Source: Candidatus Poseidoniaceae archaeon (GTDB lineage: Archaea; Thermoplasmatota; Poseidoniia; Poseidoniales; Poseidoniaceae). From it: a DNA stretch of 7,083 bases. The notes beneath the pieces were generated by a model. That model did no database searches. It had not been told where the DNA came from and saw nothing but the letters and a program-made list of their open reading frames with translations. The stretch is from assembly GCA_022451835.1 (NCBI GenBank), contig JAKUNX010000093.1:1-7083 (forward strand). The letters run 5' to 3'. Made by a program: the position numbers and the translations under genes. This document shows, in pieces, positions 1 through 4,921 of the stretch; position 1 is the stretch's first letter, and each line of letters begins with the position of its first letter.

Positions 1-1
1 A

Positions 2-505
2 CGTGACCGTATTTATCTGCACGTTGGCGAGAATTCCGGCCTCATCACCATCGATGTTTGTGGCGGGGGTGGTCCTGCGAGCGAAGAGTTTGTGCGCGGA
101 ATATACGATGCACTAAATTCGGTTGCCAACTCAATAGAATCGGGTAATGTCTTGTGTGGCGGCGGCAATTCACACATTACGGCAGCATTAGCGATAAAAG
201 AATATGCAGAATCAATTGCGGGTAGAGAAAGATTAGCAATCGAAGGATTTGCTAGAGCGTTGGAATCCATACCGACAACCCTAATTGCTAATTCAGGAAA
301 TAATATGCTTGATAGTTTACTTGAACTTCGCTCACAAGTACGTTTAGGCAAACGAAATTGTGGAATAGACACAAATGGGAAGCCCGGCGAGTTGGATAAT
401 GTTTGGGAATGTTCAGATACCATTCTGCATGCATTAGAAGCAGCATGTGAAACTGCCTGCGGTCTATTACGCGTTGACCAAGTAATTTCAGCGCGTGGCG
501 ACTAA
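2..505 (+). CDS. Thermosome (group II chaperonin, TCP-1/Cpn60) subunit, C-terminal part
   Basis: The reading frame is open from the left edge and ends at TAA 503-505, giving 167 visible residues, roughly the last third of a thermosome subunit. Group II chaperonins are cytosolic double-ring ATPases that fold proteins inside a closed chamber. The visible part covers the end of the apical/intermediate region and the C-terminal equatorial domain. Family landmarks are the glycine stretch CGGGG (visible residues 20-24), the nucleotide-site loop CGGGN (52-56), EYAESIAGRERLAIE (67-81), the ALESIP helix (86-91), GIDTNG (121-126) and the terminal LLRVDQVI (155-162). Several usually conserved positions differ: IPRTLAENAG is IPTTLIANSG, and the EPLRVK segment is ECSDTI. 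The protein ends at ARGD with no Gly-Met tail. It may be a divergent paralogue. The GTG at 92 is an internal codon, not a start. The family call is secure; activity and subunit type are not. Confidence 0.9.
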   Translation, partial: RDRIYLHVGENSGLITIDVCGGGGPASEEFVRGIYDALNSVANSIESGNVLCGGGNSHITAALAIKEYAESIAGRERLAIEGFARALESIPTTLIANSGNNMLDSLLELRSQVRLGKRNCGIDTNGKPGELDNVWECSDTILHALEAACETACGLLRVDQVISARGD

Positions 506-561
506 ATCGATTAGCGCTATGTTCATACGGCTCAAAGAAGACCACATCTTGGGTCGCATAA

Positions 562-2199
562 ATGACAGCGTCAGAAAAGCCAAGAGCACTGCTAAGCGTA
601 TACGATAAAACCGGCATTGTTGAATTTGCTAAAGCATTAGACGGACTCGGATTCGAGTTAGTTTCAACTGGAGGCACTGCAAGAAAATTGAACGAGGCGG
701 GGTTGAATGTTATCGGTGTATCCGAAGTAACCGGCCATCCAGAGATTTTTGATGGGAGAGTTAAATCCCTTCATCCAGCAATACATGGACCCCTACTGGC
801 TAGGCTTGAGAATGAGGTAGATCGGGTAGGTTTAGATGAATTAGGCTACGCGCCGATTAGCATAGTCGCTTGTAATTTGTATCCATTTACAGAAGCCGCA
901 AAGCAAGAGCCAAGATTAGATGACCCTGATTTGTTAGAAATGATAGATATCGGCGGGCCTACAATGGTTCGAGCGGCGGCAAAAAACCATCGAAATGTGC
1001 TAATCCTTTGTAACCCAGATAATTATTCAAAAGTGATAGATGAATTAAATTCTGCTGGCTCAGTAAACTCAGTTTCACTTGAATTTAGGCAGCAACTTGC
1101 ATTGGAAGCGTTCGAACATACTGCTTCCTATGATTCAGCAATTTCAGATGAATTACATTCTCGTTGGATTGGCAGGCCCGAATCTTTTGCCGCCAAAGAA
1201 GAGCAAGAAATCAGATTGCCCGAGACCCTACTGGCTTCGGCTCACAAATTATACAATCTAAGGTATGGCGAAAATGGGCATCAATCAGCTGCATTATATC
1301 TTGACCCTAAGGCGGCAGAAACTCATTCAACGTTGGTAACTGCTCATGTCGAAGGTGGTAAACAAATGTCATACAATAATTATTCAGATGCAGATGCAAC
1401 CCTGCGTTTGTGTCGTTCATTATCAACAGATGAATGGCCCGATACCCCACATGCTTGTGTTATTGTCAAGCATAACAATCCATGCGGCGCAGCATTAGGA
1501 AAGACTCAAGTCGAGGCATATGAGTCTGCATTAGCTAGCGACCCTGAATCTGCATTCGGCTCAATTATTTGTTTCAATGAGTCATTAGAAGTTGAAACTG
1601 CTAAAGCAATGGGAGGATTATTCATTGAAGTTTTGATGGCGCCAAGATATGACGATGGAGCCAAAGAAATAATTATGCAGAAAAAAAATCGCCGAGTACT
1701 TACTATTGAGTCTCCCAATAATAGATTAGCACCGCTTGAACGAATACTCGTCAAAAAGCCAATTGAAGGTGGCTGGATAGTGCAAACCGAAGAAGCACCA
1801 ATAATCGATTGGACCAAAGCAAAAGTAGTTACAAAAATAGAACCAAGTCAAGCCGAAATCGATAGCATGAAATTCGCAGTAAGAGTATGCGAACAAGTCA
1901 AATCAAATGCAATTGTTATGGTTCAAGGAACCGCAACAGTTGGAATCGGCCCAGGTCAAACAAGCCGAGTTGAGGCTGTGAAAATTGCCGCACGTAGAGC
2001 CGGTGATAGGGCTAAAGGATGCGTTTTAGCATCTGATGCATTTTTCCCATTTAAGGACGGTTTGGAACAAGCTGCTAATGCTGGAGCATCATCGATTGTT
2101 CAACCCGGTGGCTCGATAAGAGATCAAGAAGTGATCGATGCAGCCGACCAATTAGGCGTATCAATGCTATTTACCGGACACCGGTTATTTAGGCACTGA
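562..2199 (+). CDS. purH: Bifunctional AICAR formyltransferase / IMP cyclohydrolase PurH
   Basis: The product catalyses the last two steps of IMP synthesis. AICAR is formylated with 10-formyltetrahydrofolate to FAICAR, which is then closed to IMP. At 545 residues it is full length for the family. The N-terminal MGS-like cyclohydrolase domain (about 1-200) shows SVYDKTGIVEFAKAL (12-26), STGGTA (35-40), FDGRVKSLHP (63-72), NLYPF (105-109) and the IDIGGPTMVRAAAKNH stretch (128-143). The transformylase domain (about 215-545) shows RYGENGHQ (234-241), KHNNPCGAA (303-311, with the catalytic Lys-His pair), ESAFGSII (329-336), KSNAI (447-451), SDAFFPFKDG (491-500), QPGGSIRD (514-521) and terminal FRH. 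RYGENPHQ has Pro replaced by Gly here. The first in-frame ATG gives a normal N-terminus, with no Shine-Dalgarno site upstream. It lies 56 bases after the chaperonin gene and 40 bases before purN, so cotranscription is likely. Many archaea use PurP and PurO instead, so this is the bacterial-style route. Confidence 0.98.
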   Translation: MTASEKPRALLSVYDKTGIVEFAKALDGLGFELVSTGGTARKLNEAGLNVIGVSEVTGHPEIFDGRVKSLHPAIHGPLLARLENEVDRVGLDELGYAPISIVACNLYPFTEAAKQEPRLDDPDLLEMIDIGGPTMVRAAAKNHRNVLILCNPDNYSKVIDELNSAGSVNSVSLEFRQQLALEAFEHTASYDSAISDELHSRWIGRPESFAAKEEQEIRLPETLLASAHKLYNLRYGENGHQSAALYLDPKAAETHSTLVTAHVEGGKQMSYNNYSDADATLRLCRSLSTDEWPDTPHACVIVKHNNPCGAALGKTQVEAYESALASDPESAFGSIICFNESLEVETAKAMGGLFIEVLMAPRYDDGAKEIIMQKKNRRVLTIESPNNRLAPLERILVKKPIEGGWIVQTEEAPIIDWTKAKVVTKIEPSQAEIDSMKFAVRVCEQVKSNAIVMVQGTATVGIGPGQTSRVEAVKIAARRAGDRAKGCVLASDAFFPFKDGLEQAANAGASSIVQPGGSIRDQEVIDAADQLGVSMLFTGHRLFRH

Positions 2200-2239
2200 A
2201 AGTCGAAGCAATGAAAGCAAACCCTCTCGTCCTCCTACC

Positions 2240-2887
2240 ATGGCAACCACTGCGAAACAGACACGAGTTGCCACGCCGAGCAACCCATTGAGGTGCGCAA
2301 TACTAATTTCCGGTTCAGGTAGCGGCATGCAAGCGATGTTGGAACATCAACAAAATCCTAATTGTAATCATGTCACAACAGTAGTGGTGAGCAATAAACC
2401 AGCAGTCGCTGGAATTCAGAGGGCTCAAAGTTTTGACATCCCGGTTGAAGTTGTTGAACTATCCTTAACTTTGCAAGGTAGTGAAAGAAGGCTCGCCCAT
2501 GAAATTGCGATTGAACAAGTATTGCAAGATTATGATGTTGAATTAGTAATTCTTAGTGGTTATATGCGTTTGTTGAGCGCCGAGTTTGTTGGTCGGTGGG
2601 AGAGTAAAATCATCAATATCCATCCGTCACTTTTGCCTGATTTCCCAGGCGCTCATGCCCATAGAGACGTGATTGCTGCAGGTGTCAAAAAATCAGGATG
2701 TACGGTGCATTATGTCGATGCGGGGATGGATTCAGGAGAAATCATCGCTCAATGCGAAGTTGAAGTGGCAGATGATGATACCGAGGAGACACTCGCGTTG
2801 AAAGTCAAACAATTCGAGCACATATTGTATCCTTTAGTGATAGATGCTATTGCGAGCGGAGATTTTTCAAGTCTGAATTTTGGTTGA
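2240..2887 (+). CDS. purN: Phosphoribosylglycinamide formyltransferase PurN
   Basis: The product transfers a formyl group from 10-formyltetrahydrofolate to GAR, giving FGAR, the third step of purine synthesis. It is a 215-residue Rossmann-like formyltransferase, a usual length. Visible motifs are the phosphate-binding loop ISGSGSGMQAM (23-33), SNKPAVAG (51-58), SGYMRLLS (106-113), the catalytic NIHPSLLP (126-133, with Asn126 and His128), FPGAHAHRD (135-143), and MDSG (163-166), whose Asp164 matches the conserved catalytic Asp. The first 16 residues are a polar extension ahead of the first strand. The TTG at 2288 would remove it exactly and is an alternative start; I keep ATG 2240. No Shine-Dalgarno site is seen. 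The gene follows purH closely, so both 10-formyl-THF-dependent enzymes of the pathway are encoded side by side. Its last 41 bases overlap the 3' end of the convergent mobA-like gene. Confidence 0.97.
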   Translation: MATTAKQTRVATPSNPLRCAILISGSGSGMQAMLEHQQNPNCNHVTTVVVSNKPAVAGIQRAQSFDIPVEVVELSLTLQGSERRLAHEIAIEQVLQDYDVELVILSGYMRLLSAEFVGRWESKIINIHPSLLPDFPGAHAHRDVIAAGVKKSGCTVHYVDAGMDSGEIIAQCEVEVADDDTEETLALKVKQFEHILYPLVIDAIASGDFSSLNFG

Positions 2888-3368
2888 AGTTATTGAATTG
2901 GCTCGCTAAATCTTGATTGCTATATGTTGGGAATTTAGCAAACAGTTCATTTAGCGACACGGCATCCGTTTCAAGCATTGACGCATCACTAATTTTAGCA
3001 AGCAATGGCTGACGATTTCCTTGTTCATCAAGAGGTAAACAATTTTGCTGTTTTGACAGTTCAGCAATCCCTTTTACAGTCAAGTTAAATGCATCACATG
3101 GCATCAATAAAACATCATCGTCTATTTGGCTAATAGACCAGAGAATCAAATCCTTCAGACTATTACATTCTTCAGGATCAGGCCAAACTTCTCCCTCAAA
3201 GTTAGAGCGCCTTACTTCACTACCACATAGAGTAATTATCCGAGTAATATTTGCCTTTATGCACTCTTGGCGAATTCGATTTACTCCGCCATACATTGTC
3301 GATTTGTCTTGCCCCATTCGAGAACTACTGCCTCCAGCAAAAATAAGCACTGTTGTCATGTTAATCAT
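2847..3368 (-). CDS. MobA-like nucleotidyltransferase (putative molybdenum cofactor guanylyltransferase)
   Basis: A 173-residue protein with the nucleotidyltransferase fold of the MobA family, which attaches GMP to molybdopterin in the cytosol. The N-terminal signature AGGSSSRMGQDK (11-22) matches the GTP-binding loop, with Arg17 and Lys22 in place. A PD pair follows (64-65), then LLMPCDAF (87-94, with the metal-binding Asp92) and a late NRQPLLAKI strand (118-126), as in MobA. The usual GPLAG motif after the PD pair is not seen; the corresponding stretch reads CNSLKDLI (68-75). Substrate is therefore uncertain, and a related NTP transferase (CofC- or MocA-like) is possible. The ATG at 3368 forms TAATG with the stop of the preceding gene, suggesting translational coupling. 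A second in-frame ATG at 3359 gives a more typical N-terminus (MTTVLIFAGG). The 3' end runs 41 bases into purN on the other strand. This is the last gene of the minus-strand operon. Confidence 0.78.
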   Translation of the reverse strand: MINMTTVLIFAGGSSSRMGQDKSTMYGGVNRIRQECIKANITRIITLCGSEVRRSNFEGEVWPDPEECNSLKDLILWSISQIDDDVLLMPCDAFNLTVKGIAELSKQQNCLPLDEQGNRQPLLAKISDASMLETDAVSLNELFAKFPTYSNQDLASQFNNFNQNSDLKNLRSQ

Positions 3369-3655
3369 TAGCGTAATTCATCTAACTTGTTCATGGCATC
3401 TTCCAATTCTTCCAATAGGCTTCTAACTCTCTCCATAAGTGCCTTTCTCTCCCTGCTAGATCGTGCTTCAGGCAACCATTCTAACAGTCTTCGAACATCC
3501 TTGGCGTCACGTTCGACAGTCCATTGAAGAACTGATTCCATCACCGGGTCTTCAGTCGGTAAAAACCTCTCAGCCATAGAACTGCTATCCATTCCAAGTG
3601 CATCAATTATCCTGTTGTAGGAGTTTATTTCTGATTCGTTCAAACAATTCTCCAC
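3368..3655 (-). CDS. Small charged helical protein of unknown function
   Basis: I do not recognise a family. The longest version (95 residues) begins at GTG 3655 and overlaps the upstream gene by 53 bases in the +1 frame. An ATG at 3592 would give a 74-residue protein starting ten bases after the upstream stop. No Shine-Dalgarno site decides between them. The sequence is rich in Glu, Arg and Leu and should be almost entirely alpha-helical. The region from DPVMESVLQW (36-45) through RRLLEWLPEA (54-63) resembles one helical-repeat unit, and residues 65-95 form an amphipathic, coiled-coil-like helix (LLEELEDAMNKL at 82-93). There are no cysteine motifs, signal peptide or membrane segments. It sits between the HEAT-like gene and the mobA-like gene, and its TAA stop shares a base with the latter's ATG. 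It could be a partner of the HEAT-like protein or, if a frameshift exists, its detached C-terminus. Confidence 0.68.
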   Translation of the reverse strand: MENCLNESEINSYNRIIDALGMDSSSMAERFLPTEDPVMESVLQWTVERDAKDVRRLLEWLPEARSSRERKALMERVRSLLEELEDAMNKLDELR

Positions 3656-4229
3656 CGCCCGGAGCTGAAATGATTAACTCGCGTAGTTGTTCAACATCTT
3701 TGCCTCTAACAGAAACAAATAACATTGCAACTTGATGCCATAAGGGGCTCTGTTGAGCCATTGCTACCAACCATTCGTTGTCAGGCACAGGGTGGCCACT
3801 ACGACTCATTTCTTCCGCGATTTCAAGAATAATTTCCATTGGCTCTTGGCTACCAAACAAATGAATAAGCGCCATCCAAGGGTCTTCACCCAATTCTTCC
3901 TTTGATAAATTAGATAATAATAGCCCAGCCAATTTCAGGTCTTCTCTACTGTGGCGCCGCCATAATGCGGGGATTAATTTAGCCAACCTCCGTGGCTTTT
4001 CCTTCCCATAAGTTAGTAGCCATGAAGCAATGGTTCGCATCTCTGGATCTGGACATCCATAATGAGCTGAAAACCCTCCATGGTCTGCAGTAATATCTGC
4101 TCTAGGACGAGTAATCATGCCAGGATTACCAGCAGTATAGGCCTGCTTTAGAAATTTTAAACAGCGTCGATTGGATTTGAGCACTTTAGGCGTGGACTCT
4201 TCAAGAAACCGGTCAAGCTTGACATTCAT
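3603..4229 (-). CDS. HEAT/ARM helical-repeat protein, possibly AlkD-like
   Basis: A 208-residue, probably soluble, all-helical protein. The stretch around YGCPDPEMRTIASWL (57-71), followed by LAKLIPALWRRHSREDLKLAGLLLSNL (82-108), has the layout of the DNA alkylation repeat family: a G-x-P-x-P-E-hR-x-hA helix, then a W-x-x-x-x-x-E/D-x-x-hA-x-x-L-L helix. AlkD-type proteins are HEAT-repeat DNA glycosylases that excise alkylated bases, but many relatives have lost catalysis and act as scaffolds. I cannot identify the catalytic Asp and aromatic residues with confidence, so glycosylase activity is not claimed. The ATG at 4229 overlaps the preceding stop as ATGA, indicating translational coupling to the TerB-like gene. 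The C-terminus (KLLQQDN) ends inside the frame of the next gene. At roughly 200 residues it is slightly shorter than full AlkD proteins, which would fit either a short family or loss of its last repeat to a frameshift. Confidence 0.7.
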   Translation of the reverse strand: MNVKLDRFLEESTPKVLKSNRRCLKFLKQAYTAGNPGMITRPRADITADHGGFSAHYGCPDPEMRTIASWLLTYGKEKPRRLAKLIPALWRRHSREDLKLAGLLLSNLSKEELGEDPWMALIHLFGSQEPMEIILEIAEEMSRSGHPVPDNEWLVAMAQQSPLWHQVAMLFVSVRGKDVEQLRELIISAPGGGELFERIRNKLLQQDN

Positions 4230-4720
4230 TTTTTGGCCCCATCTGCTGCCTTCTTACGAACAACATCAAACAAATCACCAACTAGGCTGACAGAATCTCT
4301 TAACGTACCTAGCATCTTGTCGATGACATTTGGGTCTTCGAATTTTTCTTTGACGATCTCTCTAAGTTCCTCTTCAATTCTTTGATGCTCTTTGTCATCA
4401 ATTTGGAAGATATCTCTTAGATGCGCCAATACACGAAACTCGTCCCTAGACAATGAAGCATTAACAATTGCAATTTCAAATACCTTGGTGTAAATTTCAT
4501 GGGCTAAATCTTCATCAATTGGTGTGCCTCCTTTGGTTTCTTCACCATTTCTTATAGCTTGATAAACCTGAGAAGGCTCTTCTTCGCTTAAGCCCAGGGC
4601 ACTAGCTAATTTGATAATCAACCGCTTTTCTTCTCGAGTCAAAACTTTGTCAACTAACATCACAGAAATCGTACTGTGAAAAGCCTCTAGACTGTACGAG
4701 ATGGGTTCGGACACAAACAT
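4226..4720 (-). CDS. TerB-like (tellurite-resistance-B fold) acidic helical protein, two repeats
   Basis: A 164-residue, Glu/Asp/Lys-rich, probably cytosolic helical protein. Numbered from this Met, residues 12-50 (FHSTISVMLVDKVLTREEKR, then LIIKLASALGLSEEE) have the pattern of a TerB domain: hydrophobic helix, Asp, short turn, (S/T)-x-E-E, then a helix ending A-x-x-L-G-L-S-E-E. Residues 74-112 (HEIYTKVFEIAIVNASLSRD, then EFRVLAHLRDIFQIDDKE) look like a second, more degenerate copy. TerB-fold domains are linked in other organisms to stress response and membrane-associated complexes, but no function can be assigned here. The C-terminal 40 residues form a further helix ending in a Lys-rich tail. 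ATG 4720 is preferred. An in-frame GTG at 4729 adds three residues and would fit a leaderless transcript from the TATA-like box at 4751-4761. This is the first gene of the four-gene minus-strand operon. Confidence 0.72.
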   Translation of the reverse strand: MFVSEPISYSLEAFHSTISVMLVDKVLTREEKRLIIKLASALGLSEEEPSQVYQAIRNGEETKGGTPIDEDLAHEIYTKVFEIAIVNASLSRDEFRVLAHLRDIFQIDDKEHQRIEEELREIVKEKFEDPNVIDKMLGTLRDSVSLVGDLFDVVRKKAADGAKK

Positions 4721-4750
4721 CCCATGCACTTACTATTATTGAATTAGTTG

Positions 4751-4761
4751 CTATTAAAAAA
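4751..4761 (-). promoter_or_regulatory. TATA-like box for the minus-strand operon
   Basis: Read on the minus strand this is TTTTTTAATAG, centred about 26 bases upstream of the GTG at 4729 and 35 upstream of the ATG at 4720. That spacing fits an archaeal promoter driving a leaderless or very short-leader transcript. The overlapping minus-strand reading of 4763-4773 (CTATATTATAC) is a second candidate, placing the start near 4742. The call rests only on composition and spacing. Confidence 0.45.
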
Positions 4762-4773
4762 TGTATAATATAG
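4762..4773 (+). promoter_or_regulatory. TATA-like box for the dnaG transcript
   Basis: TGTATAATATAG is the best TATA-like element upstream of dnaG on the plus strand. With the usual archaeal spacing of about 25 bases, transcription would begin near 4793, leaving a leader of about 125-130 bases before ATG 4922. The element sits almost back to back with the minus-strand candidate, so the region looks like a compact divergent promoter. Confidence 0.45.
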
Positions 4774-4840
4774 TGATTTTTTGACAAGAGCATTCAATAA
4801 TGATGGGCCACCACGGCTGTTTGTTCACATTCCATTCATG

Positions 4841-4859
4841 CTTCGGCTTCAGGCTGAAG
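4841..4859 (+). promoter_or_regulatory. Leader hairpin 1 upstream of dnaG
   Basis: CTTCGGC (4841-4847) can pair with GCTGAAG (4853-4859) around the five-base loop TTCAG, giving seven pairs including one G-U in the RNA. It lies in the middle of the predicted dnaG leader. No T-run follows directly beyond GTTTT, so a terminator is possible but weakly supported. The pairing is visible in the sequence; the function is unknown. Confidence 0.45.
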
Positions 4860-4869
4860 TTTTGGTCTC

Positions 4870-4915
4870 GAGGGCTTTCCCTCCACCATTTTGAGGGGTC
4901 TGTGGACTATGAGGA
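4870..4915 (+). promoter_or_regulatory. Competing GAGG/CCTC pairings reaching the dnaG ribosome binding site
   Basis: GAGGG (4870-4874) pairs perfectly with CCCTC (4879-4883) across a four-base loop. The same CCCTC can instead pair with a second GAGGG (4893-4897) across a nine-base loop, and its CCTC (4880-4883) can also pair with GAGG (4911-4914) in the dnaG ribosome binding site. A further TCCAC (4882-4886) / GTGGA (4902-4906) pairing is possible. Mutually exclusive stems next to a start codon resemble a translational switch, but stems of this length can arise by chance. Confidence 0.35.
4911..4915 (+). promoter_or_regulatory. Ribosome binding site of dnaG
   Basis: GAGGA ends six bases before ATG 4922, a good match to the archaeal anti-Shine-Dalgarno sequence. 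It is the clearest such site in the window, since most other starts here lack one. It supports the start at 4922 and the idea that dnaG, unlike its neighbours, is translated from a leadered mRNA. A weaker AAAGGA (4961-4966) precedes an internal ATG at 4976. Confidence 0.6.
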
Positions 4916-4921
4916 ATTCAT

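Noticed and set aside
13..423. 136-codon open frame on the minus strand
   Set aside because: It lies antisense to the thermosome frame, which has clear family motifs; the translated product has no recognisable features.
519..608. Short frame starting at ATG 519 ahead of purH
   Set aside because: It is about 29 codons, out of frame with purH, without a ribosome binding site or motif.
288..677. 129-codon minus-strand open frame spanning the chaperonin-purH junction
   Set aside because: It runs antisense across two well-supported genes, with low-complexity translation and no motif.
1506..1817. 103-codon minus-strand open frame inside purH
   Set aside because: It is a shadow of purH, whose motifs on the plus strand are unambiguous.
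4800..4857. Possible C/D box guide RNA (ATGATGG at 4800-4806, CTGA at 4854-4857)
   Set aside because: The C box has one mismatch, there is no good flanking terminal stem, and no convincing C'/D' pair is visible between them.
4861..4888. tRNA-like 3' end (GAGGG stem followed by CCACCA)
   Set aside because: There is no T-loop consensus, anticodon arm or acceptor partner upstream; it is only a local resemblance.
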